A program made the translations under genes and the position numbers. This document shows positions 43,620 through 54,742 of a stretch of DNA of 64,000 nucleotides, one piece after another (within the stretch, counting starts at the first letter, position 1; each line of letters begins with the position of its first letter). A model generated the notes under the pieces. That model was not told the origin of the DNA and did no database searches. It was given only the letters and a program-made list of their open reading frames with translations. This DNA is from Trichodelitschia bisporula (lineage: Eukaryota; Ascomycota; Dothideomycetes; Phaeotrichales; Phaeotrichaceae): NCBI GenBank assembly GCA_010356995.1, contig ML996710.1:154455-218454 (forward strand), written 5' to 3'.

Positions 43620-43695
43620 TATGTGTTCCGTAAAGAAACCTTACTCTCTGATTGGTCCGCCGGTTAATAAGACGCCAGCGAGGGCACCCGCACTA
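43620..43695 (+). repeat. Unfilled relative of the site holding foldback copy 1
   Basis: CTGATTGGTCCGCCGGTTAA, TAAGACGCCAGCGAGGGCA and CCCGCA here correspond to the two sides of foldback copy 1: CGGATTGGTCCGTCATTT on its left and TAAGACGACAGCGAGGACT with CCCGCA on its right. The segment thus looks like a diverged copy of the host repeat without the insertion. The host repeat itself is not identified. Confidence 0.6.
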
Positions 43696-45917
43696 CAAGG
43701 TATGGCGTTCGGCTTCATCGCTTTTTTTTTGAACTGCAAGGGTCGTTGGTATGGGTAAGAGCGTTATGCTGATGGTTTTACTTAATGATACATTTCAACT
43801 GATGCCTTTTAGCTAGGGGCAACCCACCACAGGTTACGCTAACTCAACGACATAATGGACCTGTAATAAGAGCACTAAATGCAAAGTCACAGGACACTGA
43901 CTCATTCCTCAAACCATGTGCGGAAGGAATCCTGCAAATTGTTACTTCTTGACTTAGGCAATGCACACATGCAAGCACTCCTAATTCCCTCGAATCATTA
44001 GACAATAATTTTTTTTCGAGGTACGAACTAAGCAGACATTCAAACCTAAAAAGGCATACAAACCCTATAGCCGAGTAATGAAGTTTACATGCGTCTAACT
44101 GGTGTGCCTCAGTCCCACCTTCCACGACCCCTTACTCCCAAAGCATGCAAAGAGCGCATTGAACTTCAATGTCATGGAACAGTTACGGCACACCCACGCA
44201 GCACAGACATTTTCTGGTAGTCTACACAATATTAAAGTCATCATGACGAGCTAAGGACTTTGAAAGTTTGTGGGCGCCGCCTACCCTTAGGAAATATTTG
44301 TGTGCGGTAATAGAGCTTCTACGGACTGGGGAGTAAGGAAGTTGCGCTAATTTGCTCGCGTTTGTTCAATTCTTGTCTTTTGTTTAGCTGCGGTTGGCAG
44401 ATGTACGTGCATGGGTGGAGTCTCAGCATTTGGGAATATTTGCAGTATCTCTCCAACTGGCTTAGGAGCTTTTTGTAATTTTTGAGCGTATCTCACGGGC
44501 TGTAGCCCTTCGCTTGTCACGCATGGGTGAGGACATAATGAATGTACATTCGAAAAATAATAAATAATCACCAACACCCCACTTGGGTAGTGCCGAGACA
44601 TAATAAAAGATCTGAGCTTAAACTTCAGGTTGTGCGGTGCTTATGCTTATTGGGTGTCTTGATGCAACAGTGATTTTTGAGGCCGAGAAAAGCGAGGTCA
44701 ATATTGAATTTCGTATTCTCTTTCCTCCCCCTCTCCCTCCCCCTATGGTCTAAAGACAAGTTACTGTAATGTGATCCCCGAGTTGCAGTAATCTGATAGG
44801 TTCCCCAAAATGCTAAACATTAAGATCACGCCGTGCTTGCTTCGTCTACACCTTACCTAAGCCCCCCCCCCCGCCTATCCAAACCGAAGATATCAATTCC
44901 ACCATTCGCCGGATCGGTAAATTGTACAAATCAACCTAGTGGAGAAGCGCTGGCTTCTAAGCTACCCTGAAGGTTTAACAAACTACAGCATCCTCTGGTT
45001 AGAATCACCTCAACCACCTAAACACTCTACCACTACTTTCATCTCAATGTATGTATGGGTAGAATTGCCATTATATAAAATCTTTAGGTCGCTTTTCCCA
45101 GCCTTCGCTTTTGCCAGCGTGAAAGGCCGCAAAGTTTCTCACTTTACAAGCGACTTCTCACGTATGTACCGACTCGGATGAACGGCAAACTGCCCATCTT
45201 GTTTGGGACAACCATAATAGTGCAAAGCTGATCTCGATGTGCCTTTGACACATGAGTACATCGCGACTTAAAAATTGACATTGGCAATTTGATTAGGTCT
45301 CAGCGCTGATTAGGACGGTTGATATCATGCCTCTTGGACCTTGGGGTGTGCGATTAATGCGTTTGACAACGCTAAACCTCTTCCTTCTTCATTTACTTTA
45401 ATGGCTGACCACTAGATTTTGCTCCATTTGCGGAACGAAGCATTGGGATTTACTCAGCTGATTCCCGGATTTTTATTCAACCTCCAACCGCAGACGATAA
45501 TAGGCATTGATATGTCCTCAATTTCCATCGGTTCTGCCGCCTGTTCTTGAGATTTGGCCGTTTGCGGACCAACAGGGCTGGACGGCGCTCAAGGGACATG
45601 GATTAGGACGTCTGGTGCGTCCGGTTACTGATGATAATGAGCACTCGATTATATGCTGCGTTCACCAAGCACTAGCTTGTCAAAGCTTTCTAAGGACGGC
45701 ATGAGCTGCACTGCATATGGCAGCCATGAGACTTAGGTAGTTCATCTCTGAGGTGTTGTAAGGTGGCCTTGTGGATGTGGAGGAAGCAACTAGGCTTCAT
45801 TTGAAAAAAAACACGCCGACTGAGTCAATGAACTCAGTATCTCATCGATGAAGCGAAATGGCACCGAGACTCAAAGCGATCATGTTTACATATGTAAAGA
45901 CCTATCTACAGCGCCAA

Positions 45918-46893
45918 TCAGGCATACGGCGGGAACACCTTGACCTTGTCCATGTTCGCCGATTCCACGCTCCATCCAGCCGTCTTCGCACCGGCGCCGG
46001 TAAAGAACTGGCCGGCGGCCGCGTTCCCACGCAGCGTCCAGTCGAGCCACTTAACCTCAGCCTCGCCGAACTTGCCGCCGTTCGTTTCGCTCCAGGTGGC
46101 CTGAAGGTCAGCGGGGAACGGACTCGGGACGGCTTACATACCATGTGGCCGACGGGCAGGTTGCCCTTCCATTTCGGGTGTGATGCCGCAAGGTTCTTAT
46201 AGTCGCGTTCGCCCTGGACACTCAGTAAAAGCTCGCTCAGTTCGGGAGAACGTACGTTGGCATACGCGATATCCGAGCTGCCGCCCAGGAAGTAGAAGAT
46301 GGGCTGCGTGACCTTCTTCGACTTGACGGAGGAGCCGAATTCACCCTGTACAAGTCAGATACTGGTGCGCGGCTTCCGAATGTACGAACCGAGTTGAAGA
46401 TGCCAACAACCGAAATCTGTGCCTGTCCCTGCGGACTAATGGCCGCCTCGTACGTCTCCAAGCCACCGCAGCTCTGCCCCGCGGCCGCAATCCGAGTTCC
46501 ATCGACGGCAGCGAACTTGCCCTTGCCGGCATTCGCCTTAATCCAGTTAAGCGAGTCAATCTGCATCTTCGACGTCGTCTGGCCTTTGCCACCGGTGGGT
46601 GCGCCGTTGGCGATGACGAAAAAGCCATTCGAGGCGACTTGGAACAGCGAGCGGCGGAAATACGTGCCGTTGGAGCTGCAAGCGCCGTTGCCCCAGATCA
46701 ACACAGGCAGCTTAAGGCCGGCGGGGGGCGAGATCGGCGCAAAGATGGTGTGCTGCGGCAGGGTCGATTCGGCCCAGAACCCCGCCTTGTGCGGCCCGGT
46801 GGCCAGGGTGCCGGGCGTCGGGTTGACGGCCCATGACGAGCCGGCGTCTTGCGCGAGGGCGATGCCGACGAGGGAGGCGAGGAGGAGCTTCAT
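45918..46893 (-). CDS. Secreted alpha/beta hydrolase (esterase-like), four exons
   Basis: Exons (in coding order) are 46390-46893, 46256-46345, 46142-46213 and 45918-46100. The three introns are only 44, 42 and 41 nt (GTTCGT, GTACGT and GTATGT donors; CTGAC or CTGAG branch-like sites; TACAG, TCCAG and TTCAG acceptors), all phase 0. The product is 282 residues. A signal peptide (MKLLLASLVGIALAQ) is followed by VLIWGNGACSSNGTYFRRSL (oxyanion region), VIANGAPTGG, RIAAAGQSCGG with nucleophile Ser141, then GSSDIAYAN and LPVGHM with the likely catalytic His, and a WTLRGN...FFTGAG tail. The motif order is that of a common fungal family of small secreted serine hydrolases. Substrate unknown. The gene appears intact. 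Confidence 0.78.
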
Positions 46894-48369
46894 GGTGGCG
46901 TTGATGCCGGTACAAGGTGACGGGTGCGCGGTACTAATATTCTGCCGCTCATTGCAGGCGTCGCATTCGTGAGGTGAAACATTGCGCTGGATGCGATATT
47001 GAGCAGTACAGCATCATGCGGCGTCGGCACTTGGGCTCGCGTTAATCTAGGCGAGAACGAACGGGCTCGGCGCCGGCCGTCTGGGCGGTCGTTCAACGGA
47101 TGGTATCGAGAGAAAAAGGCAGCCTACGCAGCAATGGACGAAATTGCCCTGCGAAGCCAACTTAAATGTGTTCGCATTCTCGTTCGCAGCTTTTACTGTG
47201 TTGGACTGGCGAGCCGTTCTAGATGACCATCGCTTGGCCACTCAAGGGAGTCAGCGGGGTAGATGAAGGCGGCTAGGGCCGGAGAGATCGAAATCAGATC
47301 CACTGCTGAAGCCTCTGTTTATAGTGCTCGGCGTTTCTCCGGTTGGCGGGGCGGGATTAGGGCAGCTCGCCGATTAATCGGGTAGCTTGGTACCCATGGT
47401 GCCACCAAGCATCTAGGCGATCCGCGGAATTAACTCATGTTTCTGAATTGGGATTCCAGCTTCGAGAAGGCGATTGTGCCATCGACCGAAGCGCAGACTA
47501 CCAATGGATTGAAGAACTTGCTCATTAGGTAGGGAGACCTACAAACGATGATGTTGCGGCGTTCTGCAGCATCGAGCGGAAGACATGATGAGACGACGAC
47601 CATCCAGATGGCTTAATACCCGCACAGCAAGGATCGTCTCATCCTCTCGACTTAATACGTACAGGCCAAGAGACACACTTGCTGGCATGGAGGAAGCGAA
47701 GTGCGGAGCATTCGGAGTGAAGCTGGTACCAAGTAGGGCTCTATGCTTGAACGGAAGAGGAATGGGGATCGTCTTTGCTCTGGTAAATCTCCGCTTAATA
47801 GCGGACCCTGCGGGCTGGCAACAGCTCGTAAGAATGCGGAGAATTCAACTGATTGACTGGGATATGGCTAGATCAATCAGCTATCAACATCCGGGGTTGG
47901 CGGGAAGGTTGAAGCAAGCCATATTCTCACACTGAAGTAAAAGCAGTGACGGAGGGCGAGCAGCCCGCAGTGACCAGCTTTAACTTCCGTGCAGACCGAG
48001 AACTGCCCATAGGCTCTGGCTCTAAGCCGAGTCCGCGGAGCAATAGAGGTTCATGTGCTCGGTCCCGCGAGGCCCAGCGGAGTAGCTGACTTTACCGGGC
48101 GGCCTCAGCTTAGGGTTGGAAAGCAAGGAACCGTTACCGTTCTCCAAACCATCGTATTCCATCCGGAGAAGTGGCCCAGGCTCGAGCATCCGTGTTATCC
48201 TAGTAGAGCTGACATGACGAAAGTGAGAGACGAACGAGATACCGTAATAGAGCCGCGCGCTTGTCTTATCCCCGAACTGAAGACTTTAGCGTCACCGGAG
48301 ATGCACTCACTGATAGCCTTCAATCCTTGTTGCATTCTCTGTTCCGTGACCGTCCCAGCAGCTTCGAAC
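46894..48369. other. Promoter region and spacer, no supported gene
   Basis: Frames at 47.0-48.0 kb lack motifs and splice signals. From about 48.1 kb the minus strand may hold the decayed 3' end of the esterase pseudogene, but similarity is too weak to place. Confidence 0.4.
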
Positions 48370-49290
48370 ATCTCAACGTCCTGCAGAAAGCGCTTCAGCT
48401 CTCACCACCAGTGTAAATCGACGGCCGCATACAGGCTCATGAGATATCCACATTCGGACACGTCCCATCATATACCTGGCTCCAGAATATCGACTATCAC
48501 CTTGCCTTATCTCCATGCGCACCAATGTCTCTTCCTTGCAGTCAAATACATCCGCGACCAGTGTCCGCCCGTCGATCATCGGCTCGAAGTGGACGGCTGC
48601 GCTGCCGGCGCCAGCTCCATCGGTAGGCATCAGCACATCCTTGACCGGCTTGCCCTGCACGCACGCCAGCGCTGTATTCCGGCCTCCACGCCGCCGCACC
48701 CAAAGTTCGAACAACTTGCATCCGCCGTCCGACCCCGCTCGGCATGTTAGACGAAATGGCGCGATCATCATGGCCATGCTGGCACTGGCGATGAAGCTGC
48801 TGGTTATTGTGGCTCGCAGTGGAATGCGTAGAGTACGCAACGTGGTCGACGCTGGAGCCGTCGGTGAACTCGCCAAAGTGGATGACGTGGTCGAGGTCAC
48901 CGCCGAACGCGGCGATGTTGCGCTGCAGCCAGTGGAGCGCGAGAGCCTGGGCTAGTACCGTAGGCTGGAGTTGAGGTCGTTGAGGGTGGGGGCGCCTGGG
49001 AAGCCGAAGTGATTGATGAGAAGGTTGAGAGACGTGACGATGTCCTTGTTTTGGGTTTGCCGCAAGTGAGGCGCCGTGGATATGAGGTTTGGATGAGTCT
49101 CCGTCGTGAAGGCACCGCCGGAGATCTAGCTGAGGGCAAGAGGAGGTGCCGGGATGGTACTTTGCGGAACCAGAGGTTGGAGAAGAGACAGTCTTCGATT
49201 ACGGAACTCGGAAGGGACGATGCACTCGACCCTGGATGCACCCATTTCCAGGGCCAGTCAAAATTCCGTCAACACTGTTTCAATTGCGAT
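48370..49290 (-). pseudogene. Type-B carboxylesterase relic
   Basis: On the minus strand, pieces in changing frames follow the family order: IEDCLFSNLW (canonical SEDCLxLN) near 49.2 kb, NKDIVTSLNLLINHFGFPGA near 49.05 kb, LALHWLQRNIAAFGGD near 48.94 kb, then FGEFTDGSSVDHVAYS at the place of the GESAGG elbow. At about 48.6 kb is FEPMIDGRTLVADVF, matching the 'PVVDG' region. Several frame changes and the loss of the catalytic elbow show that it is decayed. Intact members hydrolyse carboxylic esters, often outside the cell. Confidence 0.65.
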
Positions 49291-50572
49291 TTACACTTGG
49301 CGAACTGTAGTTGAATGACTAAGGACGATTAGGCACTGTGCAGTGCGGAATCTCAGGGTAGCGATTGCCGAAGATATATCAAATTGTGCCTAACAAGCCT
49401 TGTGAACTGCGCAAAAAAATCCGAGCGTCAGTACCACCTCAAGGGGCTTCTAGGTCTTTCAATTCGGAGATGCACAAGTGCCTGAGGAGGCGCAGGACAG
49501 CCAAGATGAGGTGAACCATGGGGCATCATTTGGTTTGCGGTTGATACATCTTAAAGAAAACACTTCTTGGTACGCGTATGAGCTACTGAGAAGGAAGCGT
49601 GACAATTGCAAACCCAATAGTTGGTGATGTTTGGAGGTGCGGGTACAAGAGGATGGTGGATGGAAAAGGAAGGTCCTAGGAATAAACTTAAAGTGTACCA
49701 TAGCGGGGGGCGCTAAAGTGTGGGGGAAAGGGTGGGGAATGTGGATCACGGTGGGCGATTGAAAAGGTGGGGAACGTGGAGAATATGGATCGTGACGAAG
49801 GTGGAGATGGAAGTCGAGGGAGACGCGACAATGAGGAGGGCAAACGAGAGATAGCCAAAAGGAGGATGATGAAAAGAATGATAAAGCAAACATAAAGCGC
49901 GGGAGCAAAGGGGGAAGAGAGGACGAGAACATCGTCAAAGGGCAAACCACCAAAAAAAGAAAAGCTCACACCAAGAGGGGGCGGTTACCACAATTCCCGA
50001 TATCTGGGTCGAGCAAGAGGGAGTCAAGCTCCTTAGGTCGAGGAGATACCAGTTCATGTGCACCTCACCCAGAGCTACTCGGGTGCCGCTGCGATGGTGC
50101 TACGAAAGATCAAAGCTCTTTTTACTCGCCCCAGCGGAGAATCGAACTTGCCACGCTTGACATCAACAGGGCCCGCCCTCCAATGGGGTGCCAGCAGCCG
50201 TGACCGGAATGCACAGTAAACCATCAGTCCACTGGGGCGATTAGTACCACTAGGTTTGCAAAAGTTGAAGGTAAAGGGGTAAAGGCATGGGACATATGAG
50301 ACAGGGGCTGAGCTTCGCTACACGCCGAGCATCTGTTCTCGCCCGGAGATGCCTTGGCCGAATTCCACGAAGGAGAGATCGATGAGTCGCCGGAACTGAG
50401 ACGGGTGTCGTTGACGTCGCAAGTTTGGCCAGCTAGAAGAGAGACAAACATGCCAAGCACGTAACTTCGTCGGCGGGCGCAGGCCGCCCTAGCACAGCGG
50501 AGAAAACTCACCTAGAACATCTTTCGACCACCACAATCATCTCCACAACAAACAACTCGGAAATCTCTCGCA
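49291..50572. other. Intergenic, no supported gene
   Basis: The minus strand at 49.46-49.97 kb is pyrimidine-rich and gives a long Ser/Pro/Phe-rich frame without domain features, probably composition only. Nothing else is recognised. Confidence 0.4.
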
Positions 50573-50875
50573 ATGGGAATCTTCATTAAGTTGTTCAGCA
50601 AGCTCCTCGGGCTGGGTAAGCACATACTCCCGTCCCCTATGAGCGGGCGCTGATACACAGATTCAGCGAGGCGCCCTAGCGTCATGGGCTTCGCACTCGG
50701 CGCGGCGGTTGGCAAGATCGGAGTCACGGAGCTAGTAGCAGTTCCAAGGGAAACAGTTCTACGGAGCAAAGATGACCGGTTCGAGCGCCTCTTCTACAGG
50801 AAGGAGCGCATGAAGGAGCGCATTTGGAAGATAGAGGATGCCGTGGAGGATGGAGAGGCGGCTGAGGATCCTTAA
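50573..50875 (+). CDS. Small protein, two exons, unknown function
   Basis: Exon 1 at 50573-50615 and exon 2 at 50661-50875 are joined across a 45-nt intron (GTAAGC donor, GCTGATA branch, CACAG acceptor; phase 1). The product is 85 residues. It begins MGIFIKLFSKLLGL, an amphipathic/hydrophobic head with a Gly2 that could be acylated, then VMGFALGAAVGKIGV (short glycine-rich hydrophobic stretch), and a charged helical tail (RKERMKERIWKIEDAVEDGE). It looks like a small membrane-associated protein. No family is recognised. A well-placed intron and an AACAAACAACTC leader support a real gene. Confidence 0.55.
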
Positions 50876-51863
50876 TCGGTAAGAGCAAAGACGTCAGATG
50901 CTGACTTTCGTAATTGTCCAGGCCGTTGGTATAGTCCAAGAGACACAAACGTTCACCAATACGCTCGTCCTCGTGGTATCGCATATTCTGACCAGTGCTG
51001 CAGACCTATGGGCACCGCAGTCGCAAATTAGACTGACAGCTGATATTGCTGTCGTCCGTTAGCGCAGTGATCAATAGTAGGGTCGGATAAAAATACATGT
51101 TGAAAGGCAAAGGCAATACCTACGCCGATCTGGTGGTGGCCTATTGCTCCATGCTGACGTCCCAGTATCTAGAGCACACTACGGTGGGCTCCAATCGTGC
51201 AGATATGTGACAGAGCCCAAGTATACAGCTCAAGAAGCTATCCTCCTGCCGCATCGCAGTTGATATAGCCTCGGGCCTGAGAACCATGCTCCTTTGGCTA
51301 GTTCGAGAGGCCAGGCAATCCTGGATAGCATCACGGCTGGACCGGCGGCCGCATAGCATTTTGGCACTGACTCGGGGATATATCGGCGCGCCCAATGAAT
51401 TAAGACGTAGTGCTGTAGTAGGAAACTCGGGTGAGCGTCACTGAGGGAAGATAGGACGAAAGAGCAGGATGCTGTTGTCTGAAATTTGCCGGCCCTTGAC
51501 GTTGGACGTTGGGATGAGACCAGGGCTTGGCGGATGCCTTGGATACCGAGTGATGCCTGGCGTGCCTGGCTATCAACATCAGACATCTCACATCGGGCTT
51601 CAAACATTCAAAGCCATCACCACTTAAGCCATCATCCTTGCCGTCGAAGAACAGATCAATCACATCACTGTAACCAGGCAAAGCCTTATGCATTCCCACG
51701 ACCACGATGGCTCGAAGCGGGAGTCGGCTTCTGTGGCCCCCGTTTTACGATTCCCACAACGCCAGACGCGAAGCAATCTGCATGAAGCGCGAAGCTTATC
51801 ATTACTGCCGACTGGTTTATCCAGTCGATAGTCTCAATATAAACTCACTTTCACCTCATCTAA
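50876..51863. other. Intergenic, no supported gene
   Basis: No convincing frame is found. The last 50 bases before 51864 contain CAATATAAAC and a TTTCACCTCATCTAA leader, which fits a core promoter for the transcription factor gene. Confidence 0.4.
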
Positions 51864-54742
51864 ATGACCACGCTTGTTTTTGACCGCGCAGATCAGTCCC
51901 CCGCCTTCATACAGAAGCCGGATGCCTCGCTCTCTGCCTTTGAAGGCCTACCCCACACATCCTTCGTTATGGCCGAATTCCACAGCCCACCGGATAGCGC
52001 GGATGCCGGATATGCGTGCTCGCTGTGCAGCAGCTGTTTCAAGCGCTCGGAACATCTCTCGCGTCACATGCTCTCTCACAAGGGCAGCAAGCCCCACGTC
52101 TGCACGACATGTGGCAAGAGCTTCACCCGGCGGTTCGTCTCTGCTGGTTATGTGGTAGCGATGCTGATTACCGCAGCGATACGCTTGCACGGCATATGCC
52201 CATCCATTCGCCGATGCGCTCCGACCGACCGGGCAGTATCCGCGTGAGTAAGGCCTGTGTGAACTGTGCGCGGATGCGCCTGCGCTGCGATGGCGTCACG
52301 ACGTGTACACGCTGTCGCTCCAAGGGCCTGCATTGTGTCTACGTCGGCCGTTCTCGTAAGCGCATTGCACCCATGGACACAGGGGAGCCAGATACCGACA
52401 TGCTAGACACCACATTCGATTCTCATCTCACTCATTTAAGGTCACGTGATCAAGATATGCTGAATCCTCTCGGCGAACACACAGCGCTTGAGAATGGGGC
52501 CGAAGCATCTGGCTTCGTTCCGGAGCGGATGCCGTTCTTCAGCCGGTCAGAAGATCTTGATGAGCAGTCAGAAAGCCCATCGGTCGATTGGATGTCTTCG
52601 ACGAAAACGACCCCCGGAAGCCTCACGTCGCCGGCAACGGAGTTTTCCGTGGACCACGTTTTCAGCGTCGTAGACTGCATCACATCCTCGGCTCCTGCGG
52701 ATGCTCCTGAATCGGTGCCGCCGCCACCGGTATCGCCTAGCTTCAATATTCCCACGTGGATGGATGCGGATAGTTACCACAACCCGCTCCGTGGGGGGAA
52801 GCGCAAGACGCCGCACCAAGCTCAGCATCCCGCCGCTAGCCGGGACTCGGTACTCAACAGCGACGCATCCACCACCACGGCGCCGGAGCGGACGCTCAAC
52901 CCGGGGTGCAATACAGAGTACGAGTTGCCCGAAACGCCATCAGACACACTGCTTCTTCTGCTCCGTGTGCGCGACATTCCGGTTGACATCTTGGAAGCTG
53001 AGAACTTTGGTCACGTTGAGAGCATCGGCCTGCGACTTTACGATGAGATCACTAGCTTCATACAGGCGAGCGTCCCCGGAGCCGATGCAGGGATTCCGTC
53101 CATGGAGGCCTTTGACTGCTTTGTGCAGCTCTACTTCGAGCACTTCCACCCCACCTTCCCCATGCTCCACAAGCCTACTTTCGACCCCTCGCGCGCACCC
53201 TGGCAACTCGTTCTCGCCATGGCGTCCATTGGATGCCGTTACTCCAGGGCGCGACTGTCAGTGGAATGCGTCAATGCGATGCAAGAGCTGGTCCGCCGGG
53301 CGATTTCCCGGATGGTGTGTCTTCCACCTCCTCACGCTGAACCTAGCTCACCCGCCAGATTGAGACAGACGAAACAGGATCAGTTCAATGGCTCTCACAG
53401 ACGCTGATGTTAAACATTATTGGTATGACTTTCGGTGGCAGCAAGCGACTGCTCGATATTGCCGACTCGGTACGCAACGCTCCCGCAACTGTGTGCCGGC
53501 GTTCTGGCCTGCTGCGGCGACCGACCATCGAGTTTACCCTCGACCCGGACCTCACCGGGCCATGTCTAGAGGAGAGGTGGCGCGAGTGGGTGCGCGATGA
53601 ATCGCGGCGGCGACTGGGATTTTGCGCTTTTGTAGGTTCAACATTAATCCTGGGACGCGGCTGACCCCTCAGCTCACCGATGCTCACTTCGTACTCTATC
53701 TCGACGGAAGCCCATGCATGGCTGTCCCTGAGTTACAGCAACCGCTCCCGTGTTCCGAGCCGCTATGGGATGCGCCAAATGCCAGGGCATGGCGGGACGC
53801 TTATCTGGAGTACAATGGTAAGCCCTCATCGTCAATAGCCGCCTCAACTGACCGACAGCTCATGGCCCGACCCCTCCTCTCATGGCCACGCTTGGCTCTT
53901 TCCGCCACGGCGCCCCACTACATAGCCACCTCGGCGCGTTTGCCCGACTAATCACTGTGTACGCCAGCTACGGTGTGACAGCATCACTCATGGCCTGGAC
54001 AGACAAGCCCCTCCATCCGTACCTAGCCCACAGCCCGCTCACAGGCAACTCACTCCTCCAAACCACGACCGCGGTATTTGCCAAACTCAACCCATTCCCA
54101 CCCCCACCCGTTGCTCCCTGGCGCACAACTGCCCACCCCTCCCTTGTTGCCGCCGTCGATCTCCACACAGCTCTCGTGCTTATGGTGCTCACGACTCCGC
54201 GGGACGCCCTCCTTGCCCACGCTCACGCCCACGCACGCTCCAAAGACCCTCCGCCAACCGACTCATCGGTGCTCACCTCCTCTCCCACAACGCAATACAG
54301 TACTGATATCGCGGCCTGGCTAGCGCTGGACAACGGTCGTATGGCCCGACGGTCCATCGCACACGCAGGCCGGGTCATCGGACTGGCAGATGCTGTGGGC
54401 GGCGCCGGCGGGCCGTTTTGGCGGCCCGTGGCCGAAGTGCTGGCACGGATGGTTGTGTGGGCCTTCATCGAATGCGGTGGGGTGAAAGAAGTGGGGGGTG
54501 CGGGGGGCGGGGTCTCGCGACTGGATTCGGGGTCTGGGGTCGAAAGGTGGATTGAGGAGGGTGGCCGGGCGTATTTGGAGGGAGTGGGCGGGTTGGAGAG
54601 ACAAGGAGCGCAGGGGAGGGTGCTGAGAGGTGGTGTTGAGGGGTTATGGAGGGGGGGATGGGGGATTGGGAGAGGGCTGGGCTTGTGGCTTTCCAGAGTG
54701 GGTGGGCGGGGAGTTGAGGTGGGGAGAATTCAAGCACCTTAG
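51864..54742 (+). CDS. C2H2 plus Zn2Cys6 transcription factor
   Basis: Five exons: 51864-52132, 52177-53314, 53359-53631, 53673-53817 and 53859-54742. Introns are 44, 44, 41 and 41 nt with GT/AG ends and CTGA-type branch sites. The product is about 902 residues. Two C2H2 fingers (C52/C55/H68/H72 and C80/C83/H96/H100, the second split by intron 1) are followed directly by a Zn2Cys6 cluster (Cys 117, 120, 127, 133, 136, 143). A long Ser/Pro/acidic spacer and a fungal_trans-type middle homology region come next (YFEHFHPTFPMLHKPTFD; WREWVRDESRRRLGFCAF, then LTDAHF). The C-terminus becomes Gly-rich. The double DNA-binding layout is known from a fungal-specific regulator class acting in the nucleus. 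Target genes unknown. ATG 51969 is an alternative start. Confidence 0.82.

Larger units (their letters stand above)
37134..45917. other. Gene-free, comparatively AT-rich block
   Basis: Over about 8.8 kb only very short frames occur, and base composition is visibly richer in A and T than the flanks. Two foldback elements and scattered pieces of at least one older repeat are present (phrases like GATTGGTCCGYC and AGACGMCAGCGAGGRC at about 39.3/39.5 and 43.65 kb, with a weaker one at 42.9 kb). This fits an old repeat block decayed by point mutation, possibly by repeat-induced point mutation. I did not compute dinucleotide indices. Confidence 0.55.

Noticed and set aside
49459-49969. Long Ser/Pro/Phe-rich minus-strand frames
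   Set aside because: Explained by a pyrimidine-rich strand; no domain, intron or start context.
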